Assembly (NCBI GenBank): GCA_028869495.1
Contig: JAGWRY010000198.1
Span: 1-7,777 of the forward strand
From: Elusimicrobiota bacterium
GTDB lineage: Bacteria; Elusimicrobiota; Elusimicrobia; UBA1565; UBA9628
Length of the DNA stretch: 7,777 bases
Reading direction: 5' to 3'
A program made the position numbers and the translations under genes. Below, in pieces: positions 1 through 5,540 of this stretch. Each line of letters starts with the position of its first letter. Position 1 is the first letter of the stretch. The notes beneath the pieces are model-generated. The model was not told the origin of the DNA. It did no database searches and saw nothing but the letters and a program-made list of their open reading frames with translations.

Positions 1-142
1 CCGGCGCGGGCTCGGCGGACGCGTCCGGCGCGGAGGACGCGGGGCCGAAATCCGGGGTGAGCACGGGCGCCGCCGAGGGGGTGACGGCCCCGGCGGGGAC
101 GGTGAGGAGCAGGACCAGCGCGGCGGCGCGCGCTTCCTTCAT
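1..142 (-). CDS. N-terminal part of a secreted protein, runs off left edge
   Basis: The ATG at 142-140 opens a reading frame of 47 codons that stays open to the window edge. The N-terminus reads like a Sec signal peptide: MKEARAAALVLLLTVPAGA, with charged residues at 2-5, a hydrophobic core at about 6-16 and a likely cleavage site after the AGA at 17-19. The following mature part is rich in Pro, Ala and Ser, as in low-complexity linkers of exported proteins, and no domain is visible. It is read in the same direction as the acyltransferase-PPTase gene, whose stop lies 46 bp upstream, so it may be co-transcribed. A possible own -10 box (TAAACT, 153-158) has no convincing -35. No Shine-Dalgarno sequence precedes the ATG. 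The function is unknown. Confidence 0.6.
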   Translation of the reverse strand, partial: MKEARAAALVLLLTVPAGAVTPSAAPVLTPDFGPASSAPDASAEPAP

Positions 143-169
143 GGCCGAGTGAAGTTTAAACGAACGGCG

Positions 170-188
170 TTTCGCTTTGTTTGCGAAA
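170..188 (-). terminator. Weak hairpin directly after the acyltransferase-PPTase stop
   Basis: A perfect 6-bp inverted repeat (tttcgc / gcgaaa, arms 170-175 and 183-188, 7-base loop) begins at the base after the TAA stop at 189-191. The position fits a transcription end or mRNA-stabilising hairpin. However, the stem is short, only half G/C, and no clear T-tract follows on the minus strand, so it is a candidate only. Confidence 0.25.
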
Positions 189-1595
189 TTACGACACGAG
201 CAGGGAGCAGGCGGCGTAGCGTCCGGAGTGGGACAGGGAGAGGCTCCAGTCCCGCGCGCGGCCGCGCCACAGGACGGCGGGCAGGCCGTTCTCCTCGGAG
301 AGGGCCAGCTTGACGGGGGAGCCGATCTCGTCGTTGCAGGAGGCGACGAAGTCGAGGGCCATCTCGCGGGCGAAGGCGCCGGGGGAGGCGCCGGGCGGGA
401 CCTCGGCGACGTTCCACAGGACGTCGCCGGGGGTCTCGTCGTCGCCGATGAAGCCGCCGCGCAGGACGGCGACGCAGTGGAGCTTGTCGGCGTCGTCGTC
501 GGTGAAGCGCAGGTCGAGCTGGAGGCCGGTCGCGACGTGGACGGCCTTGCGCGCGAAGAGGTCGACCTGCAGGTCGCGGAAGGCGCCGTGGGGGACGACG
601 AGGCCGGCGCGGGCCAGGGCCTTGTGGCAGGCCTCCTTGGCGCAGAAGAGGCGCCAGAAGCCGGCGAAGAAGCCCTCGGCGGGGCGCGCGCGCAGGGCGG
701 ACAGTTCCTTGGGGGTCAGGTGGCGCTCGAGCCACTCGGGATCGGCGTCGTCGAGGCCGTCCGAGAAGTTCTCGCGCAGGAGGGGGGACTTCAGGTCCAC
801 GACGTCGTCGCCCGCGCAGTTCTTGGGCATCGGGCAGTCCTTCCACCACTGGTCCTGGAGCTCGGCCAGGCGGTCGAACAGGCGCTGGGTGACGTCGCGC
901 GCGGAGTCGCCGGGGCGGGCGCCGTCGATGAGGTCGCAGGCGAAGCGCAGGAGCGACCCCTCCGGCGGGCGCACGGTGGTGCCGAGCTGGGAGTCGGAGC
1001 GCAGGTAGACGCACAAAAACTTGGCCTCGGGGACCTCGAGGGCCATGCGGCCGAGGAAGTCCTTCGGGCGGCGCTTCTCGAGCCAGCCGGAGCGCGAGCG
1101 CCCGGCCTCGGGGTAGACGAAGACGGCGCCTCCCTCGCGCAGGAGCCAGACGCACTTGTCGAAGGCGTTCTGGCGCCAGGCCTCGGAGGCGGCGTCCTCG
1201 CCGCCGCGCAGGAACGGGATGCAGCGGCAGCAGTAGAGGAGGGCGCGGATGAAGGCGGACTTGAGGCGCCCGCCCAGGCGGTAGTAGTTCGTGTATTCCG
1301 GGGTGGACCAGGGGATGCGGCGGTCCTCCAGGACGCGGGAGAACGGGAAGACGGCCCAGTAGACCAGGAAGGAGTCGATCAGGGTCAGGTGGTTGGCGGC
1401 CCAGATGACGGGGCCGTCGTGGGCGTCCAGCTTGCGCCAGATCTCGGCGCGCAGGCGCGCGATCTCGCGCGGGAGGCGGTAGCCGTAACGGAGCCGCGCG
1501 GCCGCCGAGACGAACACGGAGAGCGGTACGGCGACCGCGCGGCTGACGAAGCGCTGGCGCCGGAGAGACGAGAGGTCCTCCGGCGACAGGGCCAT
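189..1595 (-). CDS. Fused PlsC-type acyltransferase / 4'-phosphopantetheinyl transferase
   Basis: This 468-residue protein appears to join two enzymes. Residues about 55-240 look like a lysophospholipid acyltransferase (PlsC/LPLAT family). The HX4D catalytic motif is NHLTLID (His69, Asp74), and the substrate-binding motif is FVYPEAGRSRSG (160-170; Glu163, Arg166). A hydrophobic stretch at 20-34 could anchor it to the membrane. Residues about 262-468 look like a 4'-phosphopantetheinyl transferase. DDVVDLKSP (263-271) carries the metal-binding Asp267, FWRLFCAKEACHKAL (313-327) carries the KEA..K signature, and WSLSLSHSGRYAACSLL (450-466) is the terminal SHS segment. This order (VVDL, KEA, SLSH) is, from memory, that of a subfamily of stand-alone PPTases. 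Expected roles are acyl transfer to a lipid-type acceptor and conversion of apo-ACP to holo-ACP. The ATG lies one base past the stop of the upstream gene and has no Shine-Dalgarno sequence, which implies coupled translation. The acceptor and the ACP partner are unknown. Confidence 0.85.
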   Translation of the reverse strand: MALSPEDLSSLRRQRFVSRAVAVPLSVFVSAAARLRYGYRLPREIARLRAEIWRKLDAHDGPVIWAANHLTLIDSFLVYWAVFPFSRVLEDRRIPWSTPEYTNYYRLGGRLKSAFIRALLYCCRCIPFLRGGEDAASEAWRQNAFDKCVWLLREGGAVFVYPEAGRSRSGWLEKRRPKDFLGRMALEVPEAKFLCVYLRSDSQLGTTVRPPEGSLLRFACDLIDGARPGDSARDVTQRLFDRLAELQDQWWKDCPMPKNCAGDDVVDLKSPLLRENFSDGLDDADPEWLERHLTPKELSALRARPAEGFFAGFWRLFCAKEACHKALARAGLVVPHGAFRDLQVDLFARKAVHVATGLQLDLRFTDDDADKLHCVAVLRGGFIGDDETPGDVLWNVAEVPPGASPGAFAREMALDFVASCNDEIGSPVKLALSEENGLPAVLWRGRARDWSLSLSHSGRYAACSLLVS

Positions 1596-1596
1596 T

Positions 1597-2499
1597 TTAA
1601 GAGAGCGACTCGGCCAGGGCGACGGCCTCCTGCTGGGCTTTGCGGACCTCGGCGACCTTGGCGTCCTCGACCGGTCGGCGCCGGCCGGCCGCCTCGGCGA
1701 CCTCGTGCGAGACGCGGAGCTTGGCCGCGCTCATCTTCAGGCGCGTGCGGATCTCGGCCTCCTCGGTCCGGAGCTTGGCGAGCGCCGCGGCGTCGCCGCC
1801 GGCCGACTGGCCCTTGATCTTGTCGAGGACGACGGCCAGCTCCGAGCCGAGCGCGTCGTAGGCGGTCTTGTCGTTGGCGTAGGTCTTCTGCTTGGCCGCG
1901 GCCAGCTTGGCCGCGTCGGCGAGCAGGGCGTCGTACTCCTTGGCCTGGGCGGCCAGGGTCCTGACGTTGGCGAGCGCCTCGGCGCGCTCGCCGCCCTGCA
2001 GGGCGCCGGCCTTGGCGGCCATCTTCTTGAGGGCGTCGGCCATCTTCCAGCCGTCGCCGCAGGCCATGACGTAGGCGAAGGAGACGACCTTGGCCAGATA
2101 CGCGTCGTTCTTGGGCATGTGGCCCAGGTCCATCAGCATCTTGACCGACAGGCCGGGGGTGGCGGCCAGGGCGTCCTGGCCGTCCAGGATGCGCAGCTTG
2201 CCGAGCTCGCCCGCGGCGAACTTGAACTCGCCGGCGGCGCCGTCGACGGGGACCTTGTTCGTCATCTTGGTCAGGAACTGGCGCTCGATCGACATGGTGA
2301 TGTCGGCGAGGTTCGAGGACTCGATGCCCATGCCGACGATGTGGCCGAGGTAGGGCGTGTTGCCGTCGGCCTTCGCGTAGTTCGCCTCGCTGGTCGCGTA
2401 CTTCTTGACCCCGGCGGTGATCCGCTTCTCGGCGTCCTCGGGCGTGATGGTGTTCAGATCGATCGCCTCGACGACGGCCTGCTTGCGCATGAATGCCAT
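1597..2499 (-). CDS. Hypothetical Ala-rich helical protein, C-terminal coiled coil
   Basis: I do not recognise this 300-residue protein. It has no signal peptide and no membrane segment, so it is probably cytosolic. Residues 1-150 look globular, with short motifs such as TPYLGHIVGMGIESSNLAD (48-66) and FAYVMACGDGWKMADALKKM (141-160). Residues about 170-230 and 236-300 are Ala/Lys/Glu-rich with heptad-like spacing, suggesting two long helices or a coiled coil broken by GQSAGGD (230-236). No DSL-type phosphopantetheine site is present, so it is not the missing ACP. The start at 2499 is chosen because GGGAGG (2510-2515) lies 10 bases upstream; the alternative Met4 would be 19 bases away. It is the first gene of a two-gene unit with the acyltransferase-PPTase fusion and appears to have its own promoter. 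A structural, scaffolding or carrier-binding role is possible but unsupported. Confidence 0.75.
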   Translation of the reverse strand: MAFMRKQAVVEAIDLNTITPEDAEKRITAGVKKYATSEANYAKADGNTPYLGHIVGMGIESSNLADITMSIERQFLTKMTNKVPVDGAAGEFKFAAGELGKLRILDGQDALAATPGLSVKMLMDLGHMPKNDAYLAKVVSFAYVMACGDGWKMADALKKMAAKAGALQGGERAEALANVRTLAAQAKEYDALLADAAKLAAAKQKTYANDKTAYDALGSELAVVLDKIKGQSAGGDAAALAKLRTEEAEIRTRLKMSAAKLRVSHEVAEAAGRRRPVEDAKVAEVRKAQQEAVALAESLS

Positions 2500-2532
2500 G
2501 TTCTCGTGTCCTCCCGAAATTTGACTGCGTTC

Positions 2533-2562
2533 ATTTTACCTTTTCGGGGGAACGCTTGAAAA
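2533..2562 (-). promoter_or_regulatory. Candidate promoter of the hypothetical/acyltransferase-PPTase unit
   Basis: On the minus strand a good -10 box, TAAAAT (2538-2533), lies 18 bases downstream of a weak -35, TTTTCA (2562-2557, four of six consensus bases). Transcription would start near 2526, giving a leader of about 27 bases that contains the Shine-Dalgarno GGGAGG at 2515-2510. This supports expression of the two left-hand genes independently of the fab-like operon. Confidence 0.4.
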
Positions 2563-2608
2563 GCGGCTTGGGGGCTGGGGCCAGGATTGGCCGGAGGGTC
2601 TGAGCCTG

Positions 2609-2624
2609 CTGTGGCCGGCCACAG
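2609..2624. repeat. 16-bp perfect palindrome
   Basis: CTGTGGCCGGCCACAG is fully self-complementary with no spacer. It lies in the gene-free stretch between the hypothetical protein and the ORF6N remnant, about 85 bp from the putative -10 of the former. It could be a dimeric protein binding site or part of a mobile-element remnant. Two other palindromes follow within 115 bp. Confidence 0.6.
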
Positions 2625-2668
2625 TCGGGACGAGTCGGGAAGAGGGCGTGCCTGACGTCCTGTCCGCG

Positions 2669-2697
2669 CTTCAAGGTCACGATTCGTGACCTTGAAG
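2669..2697. repeat. 29-bp palindrome, copy A, upstream of the ORF6N remnant
   Basis: The arms CTTCAAGGTCACGA (2669-2682) and TCGTGACCTTGAAG (2684-2697) are exact reverse complements around one central base. A second, diverged copy lies at 2966-2994 inside the ORF6N remnant. The two copies agree at 22 of 29 positions and, where both remain paired, one difference is compensatory (an A-T pair here, a G-C pair there). No gene covers this copy. Read on the plus strand in one frame it gives SRSRFVTLK, close to the peptide SRSQSATLK encoded by the other copy. Confidence 0.8.
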
Positions 2698-2721
2698 ACT
2701 TCGAACGAATAGGGACGCGGT

Positions 2722-2739
2722 TTTGTTCCAGGGAACAAA
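2722..2739. repeat. 18-bp palindrome upstream of ORF6N start
   Basis: TTTGTTCCAGGGAACAAA has 8-bp perfect arms around a 2-base centre and ends 24 bases before the GTG of the ORF6N remnant. The position fits an operator, or a hairpin in that gene's leader. A transcriptional terminator is less likely because the stem has only three G/C pairs and no T-tract. Confidence 0.6.
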
Positions 2740-2965
2740 CTCAGTGCTTGAACGTAGGGAGTCGTGGATTCCGCGACGCTTGCCTTGCCGTTGGAACGGC
2801 GAATCTGGGCCATTCGCGGACGTCGGGTCATGCTCGACGCCGATCTGGCGGAAGTCTACGGCGTCGCGACGAAGCGGCTCAACGAGCAGGTCAGGCGCAA
2901 CCGCGAGCGGTTCCCGGAGGACTTCGTCTTCAGGCTGACGGCGCGCGAGGCTCAAAGCGTGCTGC

Positions 2966-2994
2966 GTTCAAGGTCGCAATCCGCGACCTTGAAA
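2966..2994. repeat. 29-bp palindrome, copy B, inside the ORF6N remnant
   Basis: Arms TTCAAGGTCGC (2967-2977) and GCGACCTTGAA (2983-2993) pair perfectly around the five bases AATCC. It is the diverged partner of the palindrome at 2669-2697, with start points 297 bp apart. On the plus strand it encodes the SRSQSATLK part of the ORF6N remnant. On the minus strand it lies 23 bp past the FabF-like stop, where it could also act as a 3' hairpin for the fab-like operon. Confidence 0.8.
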
Positions 2995-2998
2995 CTGT

Positions 2999-3011
2999 GG
3001 GGCTCAGCCCC
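2999..3011 (-). terminator. Candidate 3' hairpin of the fab-like operon
   Basis: GGGGC / GCCCC (2999-3003 and 3007-3011, 3-base loop) starts five bases after the stop of the FabF-like gene. It is followed on the minus strand by ACAGTTTC and then by the larger palindrome at 2993-2967. There is no long T-run, so intrinsic termination would be inefficient. Two stacked hairpins directly behind the last gene of the operon make this the best terminator candidate. Confidence 0.35.
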
Positions 3012-3016
3012 GCGCC

Positions 3017-4333
3017 CTACTTCCCGTCCCAGCGCTTGAAGAGGAGGCAGCCGTTGACGTCGCCGAAGCCGAAGGAGGCTTTGATGACGTATTCGAGCTC
3101 GCGGTCGAGCTTCTCGTGGGGGATCGAGGCGCCGATCGGGATCTGGGGGTGGACGGTCTCGCTGTTGATCGAGGGGTGGACGTAACCGCCGACGATCTGG
3201 TCGACGACGGCGGCGGCCTCCAGGGCGCCGGCGGCGCCGAGGGTGTGGCCGATCATGGACTTGGTGGACTGGATCAGGGGGAACTTGTCGAGGGACAGCT
3301 CCAGGGCCTTGATCCAGCTGGCGACCTCGCGCGGGTCGGCGCCGGTCGAGGTCAGATGGCCGTTGATCAGGCCGATGCGGCTCGGGGCGACGCCCGAGTC
3401 CTTCAGGACCTTGCGGATGCAGCGCGCGACGCCGTCCGGGTTGGGGAAGGTCATCGTGCCGCCGTCGCGCTGGCCGCCGGAGTTGCAGTAGGCGGCGACC
3501 AGCTCGCAGAGGATCTTGGCGCCGCGCTTCTGCGCGCGCTCGAGCGTCTCCAGGCGCAGGACGCCCGCGCCGCCGGCCGGCACGAAGCCGCAGGCGCCGG
3601 CGCCCATCGGCTGGGAGCCCTTCTCCGGCATGTCGTTGAACTTCGAGCAGAGGACGTCGCGCATCGCGTCGAAGCCGGACCAGGTGCCGTAGTGCGTGCC
3701 CTCGGCCCCGCCCGCGTACATCGACTCGGCGAAACCCAGCTGGAGGTGCTTGAAGGCCTCGAAGATCGCCTCCGTGCCCGTGTTGCAGGCCGAGGAGTTC
3801 GTCGTCGTCTGGCCGCCCAGGCCCAGGAACTTGCCGACCGCGACCGAGACCGAGCTTTCCATGATCTTGGGCACGATGTCGGTGCCCATCGGCCGACAGC
3901 CCATGCCCGGCTCCTGGTCGGCCGCCGCGGCCATCACGGGGGCCAGCTCCTCGAACATCGTGTCCATCCCGCCGATGCCGCAGCCGACGACCACGCCCGT
4001 GTCCCAGTCGACCGGCGTCTGCGCGTAGCCCTTTTTAAGGTCCACGGCCTCGCCCGACATCCGCGCCGCCTCGACCGCCGCCATCGTCGCGTAGACCATC
4101 GCCTCGTTGAGCTTGGCGAGCTCCGCCTCGGGGATCAGCGCCTCGGCCTCGTCGGGCCCCACCGGCGGCTTGCCGCCGATCTGGCAGGCGAACTTCAGGT
4201 TGGCCAGCTCTTCGTGATGAGCGATGCCGGAGCGCCCCGCCTTCAAGGCCTCGCGGTAGGCGGCCATGCCCAGACCGTTCGGCGCGACCGCGCCGACTCC
4301 GGTGACGACGACCCTCTTCGGAAACGCGCTCAC
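3017..4333 (-). CDS. FabF-like 3-oxoacyl-ACP synthase (elongating ketosynthase)
   Basis: This 438-residue condensing enzyme would extend an acyl chain on ACP by decarboxylative Claisen condensation with malonyl-ACP. The KAS I/II layout is complete. PKRVVVTGVGAVAPNG (5-20) forms the N-terminal strand. NSSACNTGTEAI (179-190) carries the nucleophile Cys183, INGHLTSTGADP (323-334) the first His326, and STKSMIGHTLGAAGA (356-370) Lys358 and His363. FGFGDVN (421-427) is the Gly-rich end loop. The His motif reads NGHLTST instead of the usual NAHGTST, and the end loop has Asp for Gly, placing it outside classical housekeeping FabF. The GTG start is supported by GGAGGG (4337-4342) three bases upstream, by a 4-base GTGA overlap with the dehydratase stop, and by family alignment; longer in-frame extensions lie inside the neighbouring gene. 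It is the last gene of the operon, and its 3' end overlaps the ORF6N remnant on the other strand by 23 bp. Confidence 0.9.
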   Translation of the reverse strand: MSAFPKRVVVTGVGAVAPNGLGMAAYREALKAGRSGIAHHEELANLKFACQIGGKPPVGPDEAEALIPEAELAKLNEAMVYATMAAVEAARMSGEAVDLKKGYAQTPVDWDTGVVVGCGIGGMDTMFEELAPVMAAAADQEPGMGCRPMGTDIVPKIMESSVSVAVGKFLGLGGQTTTNSSACNTGTEAIFEAFKHLQLGFAESMYAGGAEGTHYGTWSGFDAMRDVLCSKFNDMPEKGSQPMGAGACGFVPAGGAGVLRLETLERAQKRGAKILCELVAAYCNSGGQRDGGTMTFPNPDGVARCIRKVLKDSGVAPSRIGLINGHLTSTGADPREVASWIKALELSLDKFPLIQSTKSMIGHTLGAAGALEAAAVVDQIVGGYVHPSINSETVHPQIPIGASIPHEKLDRELEYVIKASFGFGDVNGCLLFKRWDGK

Positions 4334-4815
4334 TGTCCCTCCGAGCCCTTGGGCACGAACATCCCGGCGACCGTGCCGACGAAGACCGTCTCGCCGTCCT
4401 TCGGCCCGCCGAGGAACTGGATCTCGACCTCGCTGAGGAGCTTCGAGCCGCGGAAATAGCCGTCCTCGCCGAACGTCGCCTGCGCGATCGTGCGCTCGCC
4501 CGGCCGCACCGGCATCTTGAACGTCGCCTTCTCGACCGACGTGAAGAAGCCGACCAGCTGGGCGATCTCCTCGGGCGACGTCTTCTTGGCGATGTGGTAG
4601 ATGCACCAGGCGACCGAGCCGATCTGCGCGGCCATCTCGATGAGCTTCACCCCGGGGACCACCGGATAGCCCGGGAAGTGGCCCGCGCAGTCCTCGTCCT
4701 TCCACGTGTAGGCGCCGAGGATGTGCTCGTCGTCGAGCTCCAGGATCTCGTCGACGAAGCGCATCGGGCGCTGCTGGGGGATCATCTTCAGGACTTGCGA
4801 GGGCGTCAGGTCCAT
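4330..4815 (-). CDS. FabZ-like 3-hydroxyacyl-ACP dehydratase (hotdog fold)
   Basis: This 161-residue single hotdog-fold enzyme should remove water from 3-hydroxyacyl-ACP to give trans-2-enoyl-ACP. The catalytic segment GHFPGYPVVPGVKLIEMAAQ (45-64) has His46 and Glu60, the 14-residue spacing found in FabZ. The N-terminus IPQQRPMRFVDEIL (12-25) matches the FabZ opening, where a Pro-rich motif precedes the first strand. The length is slightly above the usual 140-155 residues because of a short polar tail. The ATG shares one base with the stop of the ketoreductase (TAATG), and GGAGG (4828-4832) lies 12 bases upstream, rather far, so coupled translation is likely. The 3' end overlaps the ketosynthase start by four bases. 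Confidence 0.9.
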   Translation of the reverse strand: MDLTPSQVLKMIPQQRPMRFVDEILELDDEHILGAYTWKDEDCAGHFPGYPVVPGVKLIEMAAQIGSVAWCIYHIAKKTSPEEIAQLVGFFTSVEKATFKMPVRPGERTIAQATFGEDGYFRGSKLLSEVEIQFLGGPKDGETVFVGTVAGMFVPKGSEGQ

Positions 4816-5540
4816 TAGAGGCTCATTCCTCCGTCCACGGCGATCACCGCGCCGTTCAAGTATTGGTTCTCGATCGCGTGCCAGACGCTCTCGGCGACCG
4901 CCTCGGGCGTGCCGAAGGAGCCCAGCGCCACGTCCTTCTTGATCGCCGCGCGCTGGTCCTCGGGGATCGAGGCCGTCATCGCCGTCTCGATGAAGCCCGG
5001 GGCGACCGCGCAGACCCGCAGGCCCTTGGGGCCCAATTCGGAGGCGAACTGCCGCGTCATCGCCTCCAGCGCCGCCTTGGACGCCCGGTAGAGCGCCGAG
5101 CCGACCACCGCCTTGCGCGCCAGCACCGACGAGACGTTGACGATGACCCCGGCCTCGTTGCGGGCCATTTCTTTCGCGAAATCGCGCATCAAGAACAACG
5201 GCGCGCGGAGGTTCGTGTCGACGATCTTGTCGAACGACGCCTCGTCGATCATCAGCGCCGGCTCGTGCGGCTTGTCGATGCCGGCGTTGTTGACCAGGCA
5301 ATACGGAGTCCCCTTGGCCAGCACGGCGTCCAGGAGGGCCTTGCGGCCGTCCGCCGATGATAGATCGGCCTTGACGACGAAGGAGCCCGGGATCCCGGCC
5401 GAGACCTTCTCGGCGGCCTCCTTGTTCCCGTTGTAATGAAGGCAGAGCGTCAGCTGGCCCTCGGATTTTTCGTGGATCAGGCGCGCGATCGCCGCGCCGA
5501 TCCCGCCGGAGGCCCCGGTGACGACCGCGATCTCGGACAT
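4815..5540 (-). CDS. FabG-like 3-oxoacyl-ACP reductase (SDR family)
   Basis: This 241-residue classical short-chain dehydrogenase should reduce 3-oxoacyl-ACP with NADPH. The Rossmann motif is TGASGGIG (8-15). Other landmarks are NNAG at 84-87, Asn110, NVSS with catalytic Ser138, and the YRASK pair Tyr151/Lys155. The C-terminal part (PGFIETAMT, then VIAVDGGMSL) is typical of FabG. The length is normal for the family. The ATG is firm: it shares one base with the upstream stop (TAATG) and has a strong GGAGGT (5547-5552) six bases ahead. That Shine-Dalgarno sequence lies within the last codons of the upstream ketosynthase gene. Being placed between ketosynthase and dehydratase genes supports the ketoreductase role over other SDR activities. 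Confidence 0.9.
   Translation of the reverse strand: MSEIAVVTGASGGIGAAIARLIHEKSEGQLTLCLHYNGNKEAAEKVSAGIPGSFVVKADLSSADGRKALLDAVLAKGTPYCLVNNAGIDKPHEPALMIDEASFDKIVDTNLRAPLFLMRDFAKEMARNEAGVIVNVSSVLARKAVVGSALYRASKAALEAMTRQFASELGPKGLRVCAVAPGFIETAMTASIPEDQRAAIKKDVALGSFGTPEAVAESVWHAIENQYLNGAVIAVDGGMSL

Larger units (their letters stand above)
2764..3039 (+). pseudogene. Truncated ORF6N-domain DNA-binding protein
   Basis: The 91-residue frame has a clear ORF6N signature (phage-type DNA-binding domain found in antirepressor-like and mobile-element proteins). It runs from WAIRGRRVMLDADLAEVYG (15-33) through TKRLNEQVRRNRERFPEDF (36-54) to LTAREAQSVLRSR (58-70) and SATLK (73-77). In intact family members this segment is followed by a conserved tail with a YLPYAFTEQGV-like motif and further helices. 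Here the frame instead runs into low-complexity residues and antisense sequence of the FabF-like gene, stopping 23 bp inside that gene. The C-terminal half is therefore missing, and I call it a remnant. GTG at 2764 is the first possible start; an in-frame TAG lies at 2755. The purine run AGGGAG (2756-2761) is too close to serve as a normal Shine-Dalgarno sequence. It is the only plus-strand gene in the interior of the window, consistent with insertion of foreign DNA. Expression as a short DNA-binding protein cannot be excluded. Confidence 0.75.

Noticed and set aside
153..161. GTTTAAAC palindrome and TAAACT as promoter of the left-edge gene
   Set aside because: The -10-like box is close to the ATG, but no -35 and no TG extension are present, so the evidence is too thin for a feature.
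177..1817. Long plus-strand frame of 546 codons opposite the acyltransferase-PPTase gene
   Set aside because: Gly/Ala/Val/Arg-rich translation without motifs, antisense to a gene with clear catalytic motifs; such frames arise from high GC at third codon positions. The same applies to plus-strand frames at 1705-2559, 3116-4459, 5615-6766 and 6667-7527.
1597..2499. Hypothetical protein as the missing acyl carrier protein
   Set aside because: No DSL-type serine motif, and it is far too long and Ala/Lys-rich in its helical half.
2454..2955. Two minus-strand frames (2454-2831 and 2677-2955) in the spacer
   Set aside because: No recognisable motifs, no Shine-Dalgarno sequence, and they lie antisense to the ORF6N remnant or over the palindromes and the promoter of the hypothetical gene.
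4334..5301. Longer N-terminal extensions of the FabF-like, FabZ-like, FabG-like and FabH-like frames
   Set aside because: The added residues are Arg/Gly-rich, lie inside the upstream gene in another frame, and precede the conserved N-terminal strands. Starts at overlapping stop codons, some with Shine-Dalgarno sequences, fit family lengths.
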